A stretch of DNA of 64,000 bases from Theristus sp. LFF4_11 (GCA_030248135.1 JASANC010000735.1:62001-126000); one strand, 5' to 3'; positions 42,994 to 55,019 are shown, counted from the first letter of the stretch. Notes: generated by a model from the sequence alone, not told the origin. Program-made: numbers and translations.

Positions 42994-44603
42994 GGGGACA
43001 GGACAAATCCGTCCCCCTCCAAAAAATTATGTTTTTGTCAAATAAATAAATAAATAAACAAATAAAGTCGCAAAGCAAAGCAAAGCTAAATGTCAAAACT
43101 AGACTTCAAGGATTACGGTAGCTCTCCAATGGGTCTCGACACGATTTTTTAAAAACGTCCCTGATTGCCAGAAAAAGCTACTCTGACGGTGGACACCGTT
43201 CATATGATTGCAACAAACAGTCTTATGTTTGAAGTTCGGGCACATGGGTTACGGTAGCTCTCCAATGGGTCTCGACACGATTTTTTAAAAACGTCCCTGA
43301 TTGCCAGAAAAAGCTACTCTGACGGTGGACACCGTTCATATGATTGCAACAAACAGTCTTATGTTTGAAGTTCGGGCACATGGGTTACGGTAGCGGTAGT
43401 TTTGGGTCTTGACACGAAGTTGCTGAAAACTACTTTGTTTCTTGCGAATAACAGTTGAAACCATTTAGAAACATGCCGCATTATTACAGAACGTCAAAAA
43501 TCGGATTTTAAGGAGTACGGTAACTCTGCTGTGGGTCTCGACACGATTTTTTAAATACGTTCTTTTATTGCCAAGAACAGTTACTATCTAGGCAGAATGG
43601 TGGATACCGTTCACATGATTGCATGAAACAGTCATATGTTTAAAGTGTGGTCCCACCGGTTACGGTAGCTGTAGTTTAGGTATTGACACGAAATTGCTGT
43701 TAAAACTACTTTGTTTCTTATGAATATAGTTTTTGCTCTTTAAAATGTTTGCATACCAGTATATGCAGTAGTCCAAGTCGCGCTGTCACCCTGCGTGTAG
43801 TGGCGCACAAGCCAATTTTGTAGTCACCGTTTGCTGAGCGTCGCTGAGTGACAGTCGAGTGTTTTCGGAATTTCTTGAACGCTTCGACAGGAAGATGTGT
43901 TGATCGAGTGCAAATATGTGCAACGGTTAAGCGAGTGGTGTCGCGAGACAGAACGGTGAAGCCAGTGGTTGCTGGTGTGTTGCGTTATCAAGGTTGACAT
44001 GACCACCCGGACGTCTTACTAGTTACTGTAGTTCTGCAATCAGTAACCATAAATGTCAGGTGCAGTTTTCTGCGCTTGTGAATTACTGTGCATTTTTACA
44101 CTTTTATGACTCATTATTATGTTGACAATGTCAATCAATCAAAATATCAATCAAACAAAGGTCAATCAAGAAAATCCAAAGGTACATTGTAGGTGTGCGC
44201 AGGTATTGCAGACTTACCGTACTCCTTAAAATCCAATTTTTGACATTTTGTGATAATGCAGCATGTTTCTAAATGGTTTCAACTGTTATTCGCAAGAAAC
44301 AAAGTAGTTTTCAGCAACTTCGTGTCAAGACCCAAAACTACCGCAACCGTAACCCGTGTGCCCGAACTTCAAACATAAGACTGTTTGTTGCAATCATATG
44401 AACGGTGTCCACCATCAGAGTAGCTTTTTCTGGCAATCAGGGACGTTTTTAAAAAATCGTGTCGAGACCCATTGGAGAGCTACCGTAATCCTTGATGTCT
44501 AGTTTTGACATTTAGCTTTGCTTTGCTTTACGCCTTTATTTATTTATTTATTTATTTGACAAAAACATAATTTTTTGGAGGGGGACGGATTTGTCCTGTC
44601 CCC
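42994..44603. mobile_element. Foldback element FB3 with a perfect 136-bp tandem duplication
   Basis: Ends GGGGACAGGACAAATCCGTC and its reverse complement bound 1610 bp. The left arm holds two identical 136-bp units (43113-43248 and 43249-43384) starting TTACGGTAGCTCTCCAATGG and including GGTCTCGACACGA. The right arm (about 44210-44603) has only one equivalent. These words are like those of Caenorhabditis dispersed repeats. No open frame of note. Confidence 0.8.
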
Positions 44604-45880
44604 AAATCTCCCCAAATCCGCGTGCCTCCGTGTTCCGTGGTTTTGTTAAAGGTGCGCAGCGTGTTATGTGCATATAAAATATGGGTCACTTTAGCTGCAC
44701 GCAGCCTCCGTGTTGCCTCCGTGGTTTTGTTAAGCGTGCAGCCTCCGTGTTCCGTGTTGCCTCCGTGGTTTTGTTAAAGGCCCCGTGAGGGGGGGTGCGA
44801 TCCCGTGTTTTCTCGCGGAGGGGGGTGGGGGGAGTCTAGTACCCGTGTCGAGGTAAAGGGGGGGAGGGGGGTACACGGGTATCTGCCCGTGCACGGGCAG
44901 GATTTTCGGCTGAGGGGGGGTGGACCCCCCCCCCACCCCCCCGCACTTTCGCTACTGCTAATCCTAAGCCAAGCCTTTTTGATAAGGTGAAAATGATCAA
45001 TTTAGTTTTTGCATTTTTTTCATTCCTGTGTTAAAGGGCAGGGGCCACCGCCACTGCACATGCACCTGTTTTAATAATGATGCATTACGTGCGGGGGGTG
45101 GGGGTAGAAATGTAACGGTCAAAAAATTTTTTTTTATTTATTTTTTAAAAAAAGTAAAAAAATGAGCATTTTTTTATTTTTTTATTAAAAATTTTTGAAT
45201 TTTTTTCTTTAATGTGCCCTGAAAATGCCGTTTTTGGCATAATTTTTCGAAAGTTCAACAAAAATTTTCTTTGACTTTACCTTGTCACTTAGTCTTCAAC
45301 GCTGCAGGTGGTATTCTGGATCGATTTATCGACTGTTTTCAGCCTTGGTGAGTGATGATCGACTCGCGCATTGAACTACTTGAGCGTCGCAAAGGCTAGT
45401 TCAACAAATTCCGATGCCGCTAAGGTGAGATAGAAGCAGAGAACTCACATTTATGCATCGTTTTTCAGGATCTCGAACAGTAGCGAAAGTGCGGGGGGGT
45501 GGGGCCGGGGGGTCCACCCCCCTCAGCCGAAAATCCTGCCCGTGCACGGGCAGATACCCGTGTACCCCCTCCCCCCCTTTACCTCGACACGGGTACTAGA
45601 CTCCCCCCCCACCCCCCTCCGCGAGAAAACACGGGATCGCACCCCCCCCCCCTCACGGTGGTCAATCTCATCTCAATTTTTTCCAAAAATACCGTAATTT
45701 TTGCATTTTTCTTGACGTTTGTGTCTGTCCCTGCATAGATTTTGTTGTTTCTGACCAAACAAGCAGCTTGTTTGCACAAAATATTCTGTATTTTACAAGA
45801 ATTTCTGTGTTTTTCTAAGGCAAAAATTTGGTATTACCCGTGCGATCCCGTGCACCCCCCTCACGAAATTTTGTTGCGCC
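44604..45880. repeat. Right arm of the nested inverted repeat, with truncated TAGAGATGT element
   Basis: In order: reverse of 42145-42320, a G-rich tract, reverse of about 41600-41760, reverse of 41100-41475 (45104-45476), AGTAGCGAAAGTGCGGGGG, a C-rich tract, and reverse of 41930-42130 (45660-45860). The order of blocks differs slightly from the left arm, so it was rearranged after formation. Confidence 0.65.
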
Positions 45881-45884
45881 CCGT

Positions 45885-46390
45885 TCGATTCCGGCCCGAA
45901 TATTTTGGCCCGGACGATTCCCGCCCGAATATTTCCGGTCCGGACAATTACGGCTCGGCGAATTTTCCTCAGAACGACCGATAAACTGCTGGGAGTTGGG
46001 AGGATTGATTTTTTCGCATTCTACAATCAACCAACGCAATCGCAGATTTTAAAATGATTGCAAAAAAGAAAATAAACTTCAGCCAAATCTGATCCCAAAA
46101 CTAAGCAAAGTTGTTGTAGGTCTCCTAAGCCAAGCCTTTTACATAAAGGCTCTTCGGAAACGTGAGTTTTTGAAAAAAACTAATTTGGCGTGATTTGTTT
46201 GATTTTGGATTCATCGAAGATCACGAAAAACGGTACAGGTGGTTTACTATTGCTCGAGAAACATTCGCCAGGCGAGGCCGGAATTGTCCGAGCCCGAATT
46301 CTCCAGGCCGCAATCGAACGGGCCGCAATGAGCGGGCTGCAACTCTTCAGGACGCAATTAGAGAGCCGCAATTGAACATACGCTTGCGTG
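45885..46390. repeat. Degenerate CCGGCCCG array element
   Basis: ATTCCGGCCCGAATATTTTGG...GATTCCCGCCCG at 45891-45965, and inverted GGCCGGAATTGTCC...GGGCCGCAATGAGCGGGC at 46277-46375. It is the diverged equivalent of the palindromic arrays in the CKS1 intron. Confidence 0.6.
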
Positions 46391-47002
46391 AATTGGTGCA
46401 AATAGGCTGAGTTTTGTCTTATTGGATTCGGATTTCACATTCTCCCATTCCCATTCCGTGACTTATGAAGCTTCACGCCTCACCCAAGGTCCCGCTTTCG
46501 CTACTGGTTCGATCACTCGATCGAAATCGAAATTGTTTTTTTTAACTTTAAAAAAATATTTTTAAAAAAATTGGCATTTTTTAACAAATTAAAAGCCAAC
46601 TAGCCAACCAACAAATTACTATCCAACTGTTGTCCAGTTCGTGTGTTGTCTAGTTGGCCAGATAACCAATTGTCCAGTTTTACAGCTGTATGCGTATTCC
46701 CATGTCAACCCTGTGGGCTGCATCATGCACTGCACTATATCGAAGCGCAACATCACGGTTTTTATTATTCTATTTAGCACCAGCACTCATCTGATATTCA
46801 TTGAACAGTTGATCCGCGTATTTGTCATGCATGAGCACGATTGTCTTCAATTGTGTTTATTGCGATTTTGCATGCGAACACACACTCCAAGGTTGTTCTG
46901 GCACACATGCGCCATCTCATTGAAAAGCATTTTTTGGTGTTCCAGATCTGCAGGAGCTAATCGGTTTGCAACTAGTACAAAACTGCTGCTGTTGCTGTTT
47001 TA
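46391..47002. other. Upstream region of the degenerin gene
   Basis: No supported gene; the frame at 46641-47279 is in the wrong frame through exon 1. Confidence 0.45.
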
Positions 47003-47012
47003 TAAGTTTCAG
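47003..47012 (+). promoter_or_regulatory. Candidate trans-splice acceptor for the degenerin gene
   Basis: ATAAGTTTCAG ends 14 bases before the ATG at 47027, preceded by a pyrimidine-rich stretch and with no upstream exon. Typical of a spliced-leader acceptor. Inference. Confidence 0.5.
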
Positions 47013-47026
47013 ACCCCAAAACAATC

Positions 47027-50000
47027 ATGGGTAGGAAACACGCATCAAGTAAAAAGAACCCGACCTATAACGGCGACATATACGGGCAACCAATGGGATG
47101 GTTTGTTAACGACGAACACGATGACCAGCAACGATTTGTGTCGACAGACAACGTCTTCGGTGAACAGAAGTACGGTGAATTGTTCAAAGAGAAAAGCGTC
47201 GGAACCCAGGTGCGATTTCTTGACAAAAGATTGTAATATTTTCCATACTTTGTTAAGTACGTTGTGTCGTGTGTTGTAAAGTTGCGGCGTACATACAAAA
47301 GTGTAAAGTTGTACGTTGTAATGAACCCACGTTTTTAATTGTGTTTTTTTGCAGTGTGAACTACTGAATGCTGGAAACATGGAAATCGACCCCTCACTCC
47401 TATCGTACGACCAACGAATGGCTTTGTATCTGAAAGTTAGTAAAGGCACGTTTATACCTGACGTATGGAGAAAGGTGACATCAGGTATGAACGGCAGTAT
47501 GCAATAATACGGAACCTAAAGTGACGTTGCGTGAAGTGACGTGCCGTATGCGCATACGTCAGGTATAAACGGGCCTTAACACACACTCTATGCCACCAAA
47601 AGTACGGGATCTATTCATAAAACTTACCTTGAGCGAAATTTCAGGAATTCGGTTTTACAACATCAGCACACGGCATCCCAATGATTGTCGGTGCGGAAAA
47701 CCAGTTGGTGTTCTTATTTTTCATGTGCTTTAGCGTATAAAATAAAAAAGCAATCAGATAACAAAAATAACAGGGTGACGCGCATCATTTGGTCGGTGCT
47801 GTACCTGGCCAGCTTCTCGATGTTCTGGTACCAAATCAGTGGCGTCATCGGTAAATACAATCGCATGGAAAAAATTGTTGATATCAAGGTTGTATTCAAT
47901 TTTTATGCAGCACTATACCGAGTTTAGTCGGTGAATTTGTTCAGTTACAGTTTTTTAACACAGTGTGGTGTTTTTATAGCTGGTTTTCGAAGCTGCAGAA
48001 TTTCCAGCAATCACACTGTGCAACTTGAACCCGTACAAAAAGAATCAAGCCGCTAACATACCGCTCGTACAGAGAACTGTAAGTTAAAGTGTTCTTTGGG
48101 CTGGTGAAAAACAAAGCAAATTTAAAACTAGCTTACAATTTTAACAAAACTGAAAGATGAAAACCTGAAAGGGGGTACAACTTTTTGCACAATTCTGGCA
48201 TTTTTAAAGCAGACGGAAACGGCAGATTTTTTACACTGGCAGCTTTTTACAATATACAGAGCGAGTCATCATTTCTGTACCGAATGCTTTTTAGCTTCGC
48301 GCATTTGACGACGTGATGAATCGTGCGGCCGGACCGCAGACTGCGCCGCCGGGAGCATCATCCGGTCACCATCGAATAAAACGATCTGCGGTGTGAAAAT
48401 TAGTGATTTTTTACATTCAAAGCGACAACGAGCCGAGCGTAGTCAAAAATGGGTTTTTAGGGACAGAGATTTTAGGGTTTGAAATTTGAACTGGCACGTT
48501 CCTCGTGCAAGTGCGACACATTGACGTCATGCGAGGCAAAGAAAGAAGAAATGCCAAGTGACAACTTGAACATTTGTTACTGTGGATTTGACCGGCACTC
48601 CGGCGACGCATGGCCTTGTTACCCGGAGGTCAGCCAATTTTGTCGCCGAGGAAAAAATATTAGAAAATAAGCCTTGAAGTAAAAACTTGATTTCAGGATC
48701 ACTGGACCGATCCAAAACAGTGTCTTTCATGCAACAACGTGGGTGTGTGTTATGAAAACGCAGGACACGGCGCAGGCAGTTTGACAAGACAGTGCGTCTG
48801 TCAAGACATCGACGACTTTTGTCTCGAATACGAAGGCGGTCCGATATTGAATCTTTGGGAATATTATGGTCAAACTGGACCCACGGAGGATCCAGCGTTC
48901 CTGGAGGCGCTCGGTTTTGGGGTTGGCTCTGTGAAATTTTTTGTTGTTGAAAGAATCGCATCGCTCGTCATAAATTTATGAAATAACACGCCCTGTTTTT
49001 GTGAAGGACATGACAGATGAAGTGGCGATTGTAACGAAGGCCAAGGAGAACATCGTATTTGCAATGTCGTCGCTGCCGATCAAAGAGCGCTCACAACTGG
49101 CGTACCAGAAGGAAGATTTTGTGCTGAAATGCTCGTTCAATCGCAAACAGTGTGATATTGACACGTGAGAATGCGCCGGACGGTTTTTAACAGGCCTTCA
49201 AAAACTGGACAAGAGTTCTAAGCTTTGTGTATTTCATTCTTACTCGACGTTCTTCATTCTGTCCATTTAACCTAATTTAAAATACCATCGAAAGCATAAT
49301 AAATGATTGACCGCAAATCGAACTGGTTGCCAAAGTTACATATTGTGTTCCGTAGTGGCTTTGGCAGCAATTATGAAACGAATGAAAAACGTTCAATAGT
49401 GGCCTTTACAGTCAAAACGTTGATTTCTCCTCTCCAGTGACTTTGACATCCGTCCAGACCCAATATATGGCAACTGCTATACGTTCAATCACAATCGATC
49501 GATAAACATCAAATCGATACGAGCTGGCAGTTCTTATGGTAAAATTGGGTAAATACCTGTTTCAAGCAAGCAAATTTTTTACGTTTCCAAAGAGCGTAGC
49601 GAACTTCCACACGTGAATGCTCTATCTCAGGACTTCGCCTGGTACTCTACGTGAACGTATCGCAGTATCTGCCAACGACGGAGGCAGCCGGGGTGAAACT
49701 TACGATTCATGAGAAAGCCGAATGGCCGTTTCCCGATACGTTCGGCTACAACGCACCAGTCGGCTACATTTCGTCGTTCGGAATGAAACTGGTAGAATTA
49801 TTATTTTTTATTCAATTTATTTGGATGTTTTTCAGATGTCTTATATTTTGTTCAATGTTTCAAGAAACGAATGTCGCGTTTATCATTCCCATATGGCGAC
49901 TGCGTTGACGACGGACGCACGCCAGCATACATCTACAGTGGATTTGACTACAGCACCGAAGTTTGTCATTTCGCAACAAAAACGTCACACATCCAGCAGC

Positions 50001-51049
50001 GGCGCTCAGAATCTTGTTTCTTTTGTTTGCTGAAGATTTGAAGTGACACGATATGTTGCAGGGTTGCTTTCGAACGTGTTTCCAGCAAATGGTTGTACAC
50101 GATTGTGGATGTGGAGACCCTCGTTTCCCAGTGCTGGAATCGCAGAAGCACTGCCAGGCAGATGACCCAGTTTCTAGTGAGCGATGCAATTTGTTGAATC
50201 GCACAATTTGCAGTTTTGAAAAATATTCACGGTTTTCACTTTTCAGGGCAATGCCTTGACAAAAAAACGCAAGAGAAACAATCGTCGGATGGATCTGATG
50301 GCAAGTACAAGTGCATCTGCCGGCAGCCATGCGCATCTTCGATTTACTCAGTGACTTACAGTGCGTCAATTTGGCCGTCGCCAAACTTGAAAATGCAGGT
50401 ACTATGCTAGTACTAAAATAATAAAGAACAATTTTTATATTGCCTCCCTTTTTTAAATCTGCGTAAACGATATTGAAATAATTCAGCTCGGAAAATGCGG
50501 CGTCTGCAACAACCATGATGATTCTACGCAGCATTACAGGTAAAAATCTACCAAAATAAATTGTTGTCGTGCATTATCATTTGTACACCATGCTGGCCCT
50601 GGCGAAGATCGTCAAAAATAAGTTCAATTTCAGAGAAAACGGCGCCATGATAGAAGTGTTTTATGAGCAACTCAGCTATGAGGTGCTGAGCGAATCACCT
50701 GCATACGGAGTAATTTTTTTCGGATCAAACTTAGGTATTTATGCAAGCAATTATCGGGGTTATAAAATCTTTCCTATTTCTTTCAGTTTGTTAATTTGCT
50801 TGCTGACTTTGGTGGTCAGTTCGGATTGTGGCTTGGTACGTCATAGTCATGGTTTGTTGAACTTGCCCTAACTTTAAATACTAAGTGAAACCAAAACAGC
50901 AAAAATATTTTTCAGGGGTGAGCGTAATCACATGTTTTGAATTCGTTTTCTTGGTATGTCAAGTGTCGATAATGACCATTGTACATCAAGTGGCCGAATG
51001 GCAAAAAGCTAGACTCAGAGCAATCCGAGGGCCATCAGGCGCTGGTTAA
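47027..51049 (+). CDS. DEG/ENaC cation channel subunit, nematode degenerin
   Basis: Eighteen phase-consistent exons: 47027-47209, 47355-47435, 47645-47703, 47774-47888, 47980-48078, 48295-48390, 48476-48628, 48697-48921, 49007-49164, 49438-49538, 49631-49791, 49865-49960, 50062-50176, 50247-50398, 50487-50539, 50634-50709, 50787-50835 and 50916-51049 (TAA). They give 701 aa. Cytosolic N-terminus with the gating HG motif ([11 protein letters not shown], about 95). TM1 ([20 protein letters not shown]), then [12 protein letters not shown]. The ectodomain is Cys-rich, with [20 protein letters not shown], a degenerin hallmark. Further: [48 protein letters not shown]2 has [16 protein letters not shown] with the G-x-S filter. 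Ala is kept at the degenerin d-position (SPAYG), so the channel is not constitutively dead-toxic by that criterion. Likely a mechanosensory or motor-neuron sodium channel subunit (UNC-8/MEC-4/DEL-1 type). Two acceptors are AAG. Confidence 0.95.
47442..47579. mobile_element. 138-bp palindromic MITE in degenerin intron 2
   Basis: Ends AAGGCACGTTTATACCTGACGTATG and CATACGTCAGGTATAAACGGGCCTT are inverted repeats of about 24 bp, with further internal pairing (ACGGCAGTATG / GTGCCGTATG). Confidence 0.7.
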
Positions 51050-51108
51050 AGTTGTCTTTGATGAATGATTGTGATTCATAATAACATGCTTTTTTGATAA
51101 GCTTTTAA

Positions 51109-51114
51109 AATAAA
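51109..51114 (+). other. Polyadenylation signal, degenerin gene
   Basis: AATAAA, 60 bases after the stop codon. Confidence 0.55.
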
Positions 51115-51226
51115 ATGTTCCGTTTTGCGGTTGTGCTTATGCAGAGCTTGTTACTATGGAATTCCAGCTGTCACAATTTTCAGTTAAAATTATAAAAGTA
51201 CGAGTCTCATCACAACTAGGGTTGTT

Positions 51227-51884
51227 AAAAAACAAAAATCGTCATTTTTTTATTTTAAAGATTTTTTTTGATTTTTTAAAATCAAAGTTGCGCGAAATCA
51301 ATCTGGGAGTCCGAAGAACCACATTTGACGTGCACAAGCGCCTCCCGAAAAACTCCCGCATAGCGGACTTTCCCGATTTTGTTTTGGTGACCTCATTTAC
51401 CCCTTTTCCAAACCGTTATCATGCCTCTTGTGTTTAGACCTTCAAAACGTCGCTAATTATCCCCAGCTCAAGTGAAAGAAAACTTGCCTGTTTGAAATTC
51501 GATCAATTCCGACGCCACGCCACAACACGAAACAGCAACCAGACAACGTAGCGCTTGCATATGGTGGTGCAGCTTGGACGCTCAGAATTTACATTGTGAG
51601 GCGAAATGTCACCTTGACTGCATCGGAAATGGTAAGCCAAGCTTTGCGACGCTCAAAAACTTTCTTCCAAAAGTTGTTCAAGCCTAAAACCAAACGGCCC
51701 AAAACCGACTGCTGACAGTTTTACAAGGTAGTATCAGAGAAATTTTCTGTTGAACTTTTGAAAAATTGTGTCAAAAATGAGGTTTTCAGAGCATATTAGA
51801 GGAAAATTTTTTGAATTAAAAAAAATCGGCATTTTTGTTTTTTTAATTATTTTTTTTCAATTCGATTATTGTTTAACAACCCTA
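51227..51884 (+). mobile_element. hAT-like element (TAGGGTTGTT family), diverged copy 5
   Basis: Both terminal repeats are present (TAGGGTTGTTAAA / GTTTAACAACCCTA), but the interior has many substitutions and small deletions relative to copies 1-4. It is the oldest copy. No matching flanking duplication. Confidence 0.8.
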
Positions 51885-52140
51885 CTTCTGCAATTGGTTT
51901 CATGAGCTCGTTAATAGACTAAAAAGCAGTGAATTACAGTGAAATTGGAGGAAACCTATTTGTCAACTCTTGATTGTTGCCGATTTGTCGTATCGAAGAA
52001 GCGTGGCGTTGTCCATCAACAACAACGTGAGCCGGTACGTTTTCTATCTGAATTATTCAAGAAAGTACTATGGAACACAGAAAAATCATTTGGAACGAGA
52101 ACCACGACCTGGGTTTGGATCCACATGCTGCAAAAGGTAG
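51885..52140 (+). repeat. Dispersed repeat R6, copy 2
   Basis: Matches 15705-15978 from CTTCTGCAATTGG to CACATGCTGCAAAA. It directly follows a hAT-like element, whereas copy 1 directly precedes one. Confidence 0.6.
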
Positions 52141-52808
52141 GTCCAAATTGGGTTGGCATGGTTGCCTAAACTGGCCTAAACCAAAACCTAATTCTAAAGC
52201 CTAATTCAAAGCTAAACATTATCCTGACCTAATCCTAACCTAAGCCAAGCCTTTTGATGAAGGAAGATGTCAGAACAATTGCGTTTTGAACAAGTTCTTG
52301 TTGGGGCCGGTGCGTGTGCACGCGCGCTAGTGGATCATGAGCATGAGCATGCGGATGCGAGGTGCGCGTGCGTTTTAAAAAAGAAGCTCCAGCACCCCAA
52401 CCCCAACGATTGGCACGTTTTATGATATTACGCTCCAGTTCACTCACGCTCCACAATTGGAAGTTCTCGGACATTGCAAAAAAAACGGACCTAAACCTAA
52501 AATCTAAACCTAAGTCTAATCTTAAGCAAAACCTGTTCCTAACCTAATCCGAGCCTAAGCCAAGCCTTTTTAAGAAAGCAGAAAAAACTGCGTTTTGAAC
52601 GAGTTTTTGTTGAGGGCGGAGCGTGTGCACGCGCGCCAGTGGCTCATCAGCAATGAGCAATGCTGATGCGGGGTAGGTGCGTATCATAATGAAGCGTTGC
52701 GGTTTGGAGGACACCCCCCTCACTTTTTGGTCGGCACCCCCCCCCACGGTACCATACCCCCCTCGAAATTTTTTTTGGGCCCACGGTACTGGTGGAAAGT
52801 GTCTTAAA
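52141..52808. repeat. Degenerate CCTAA-rich tract and duplicated flanks
   Basis: Two stretches rich in CCTAAYCC/CCTAAGCC words (52170-52262 and 52490-52566) resemble decayed TTAGGC-type nematode telomere repeats. Similar short tracts occur at 39110, 41745, 44955 and 46120. The two ~300-bp segments following each (GCGTTTTGAACAAGTT..., GGGGCCGGTGCGTGTGCACG...) are diverged copies of each other. Confidence 0.5.
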
Positions 52809-52816
52809 CGCATTTT

Positions 52817-54852
52817 GGCGCTATCCTATTTTAGAGTAGCTTTCAAAAAATAAAGTAGCAAAGAAAAAATAAAGTAGCAAAGAAAAAATAAAGTAGCAAA
52901 GAAAAAATAAAGTAGCAAAAAAATTTCATATGAATAATACGCTGTCCTATTTTAGAGTAGCAACAATATAACAATCATACACTGTCCTATTTTAGAGTAG
53001 CAACACTATCCTATTTTAGAGTAGCAACACTATCCTATTTTAGAGTAGCAACACTATCCTATTTTAGAGTAGCAACATAAACAGCTCATTTAAAGCTATT
53101 TCAGCCGCGAAACTTTGTAAACCTACGTTATTTTGCACGGAGATTTCAAATTTTGACCTTGTGGGTTACGGTAACGCCCGATTTAGTCCCAAAACGATCT
53201 TAGTTTTGCCAACAATCCACAAACAGCTTGGTAACCGCAACCAAATCGGTGAAACATGCTAGAATGAGGATATTTTGCACGCAGATTTTGAATTTCAGCT
53301 TTCTGGATTACGGTAACGCGTGGTTTGGTCTCAACACAATTTTAGTTTTAAGCACAGCGTACACACACGACAACACACAACAACACACACACACGCGCAA
53401 ATGCTAATTGTTTGGGATTGGGTTAGAGTTGATTATCGGATAATTGTCGTAATTATAGTGATTATTTGTAATTTTCCATCATTACTGATTCCTTTATAAC
53501 CACCGTATTTGTGATTTATGGGTTGTTCTATATTACTCGTCTGCTCTCCATCTTCGATAAACTCACCACTTATTTCAACTGGTGAGCCCTCCGGTTGATC
53601 ATCGTATAACTTCAGGAGTCTCAGTGCCGTCGGTCAGTTCACAATCGAGTGTGATGACCAAAGGTCGGTTGTTTCGATTGGTGCAAAATATCGAAAAATT
53701 TCGCGATCGTGAAACTTTGAACAGACTGTGCAGGACGCTAAAGCAGCAGTACGAATTGCGTCACCATGAGCTGTACAAGATGCAAAACAGGGTTGCACCG
53801 TCGAACAAGTTGTCGTTCAAGAAGCTGCTGTACAAAACTCGGGCGTTCATTCTGGAGTACTTCGAGTACTTCTCAACCATGTCTTTGGAGGGCGATTGGC
53901 ACATCCATCGTTGTTCACAGATGTCTTCCAGGTCAAGTGTGCTGATGTCTGGATTGATTGGAAGCGCATTTCGTGAATGCTTGTTGTCAGCGGGTGCCAG
54001 AAACTATGCATCTCATCAGATTGCACCACACAGCGTTTCTATGTGCAACATTTCACATTAGCAACTAAACGGCGTTCCCAAACAATTAGCACACGGGATC
54101 AATAGATTAAAAGAGCGTGGGTGCGTCACTACAATTGCTGTGCACGTAGCAGACGGGGTCCACAGGATCATGGGTTCAAGAAGGCGTGGGTGCGTCACTA
54201 CAATTGAAAGTCTCTTGGTCTAACCCAATCCCAAACAATTAGCATTTGCGCGCGTGTGTGTGTGTTGTTGTGTGTTGTCGTGTGTGTACGCTGTGCTTAA
54301 AACTAAAATTGTGTTGAGACCAAACCACGCGTTACCGTAATCCAGAAAGCTGAAATTCAAAATCTGCGTGCAAAATAACTTCAATCTAGCATGTTTCACC
54401 GATTTGGTTGCGGTTACCAAGCTGTTTGTGGATTGTTAACGAAACTAAGATCGTGTTGGGACCAAACCGGGCGTTACCGTAACCCACAAGAACAAAATTT
54501 GAAATCTCCGTGCAAAATAACCTAGGTTTACAAAGTTTCGCGGCTGAAATAGCTTTAAATGAGCTGTTTATATGTTGCTACTCTAAAATAGGATAGTGTT
54601 GCTACTCTAAAATAGGATAGTGTTGCTACTCTAAAATAGGATAGTGTTGCTACTCTAAAATAGGACAGTGTATGATTGTTATATCGTTGCTACTCTAAAA
54701 TAGGACAGCGTATTATTCATATGAAAATTTTTTGCTACTTTATTTTTTCTTTGCTACTTTATTTTTTGAAAGCTACTTTATTTTTTCTTTGCTACTTTAT
54801 TTTTTCTTTGCTACTTTATTTTTTGAAAGCTACTCTAAAATAGGATAGCGCC
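52817..54852. mobile_element. Foldback element FB2 with 8-bp target duplication and internal open frame
   Basis: Ends GGCGCTATCC / GGATAGCGCC. An exact 8-bp duplication CGCATTTT flanks it at 52809-52816 and 54853-54860. The arms (about 52817-53420 and 54230-54852) are reverse complements made of tandem CTATTTTAGAGTAGCAACA and AAAAAATAAAGTAGCAAAG units. Further in are segments with GATTACGGTAACGC. The centre is unique and holds the open frame at 53659. The related repeat at 15490-15550 is the unoccupied site. Confidence 0.88.
53659..54061 (+). CDS. Hypothetical open frame inside foldback element FB2
   Basis: The ATG at 53659 starts MTKGRLFRLVQNIEKFRDRE. The frame is open upstream to 53582 as well. 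The stretch to about 53931 is rich in basic and heptad-like residues (LNRLCRTLKQQYELRHHELY), with Lys/Arg-dense FKKLLYKTRAFILEYFEYF, and looks like real protein. A donor-like CCAG|GTCAAG at 53931 suggests the remainder may be intron. I do not recognise the family. It could be a captured host-gene exon or a remnant of the element's own protein. Confidence 0.4.
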
Positions 54853-55010
54853 CGCATTTTCAGGTGAAAGAACAATTTTGATGGCCAAAATTCGTTTTAT
54901 TAATTAATTGATAAAATTAATTAAAAAATCAGGATTTTTTTTAAAGTTTAAATTTTTTTTCGAATCCTAAGCTAAACAGAACCGGGCCTTCTTTCCAGTA
55001 CTTTTTCAGT
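54853..55010. repeat. Right flank repeat of FB2
   Basis: CGCATTTTCAGGTGAAAGAA and the following TTAATTAATT-rich DNA match the reverse complement of 15410-15530. Confidence 0.55.
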
Positions 55011-55019
55011 CGACACTGT
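55011..55019 (+). promoter_or_regulatory. Candidate trans-splice or 5'-UTR acceptor for GOT1
   Basis: CTTTTTCAG ends 65 bases before the GOT1 ATG. Confidence 0.3.

Noticed and set aside
46641..47279. 212-codon plus-strand frame upstream of the degenerin
   Set aside because: It overlaps degenerin exon 1 in another frame and has no family features.
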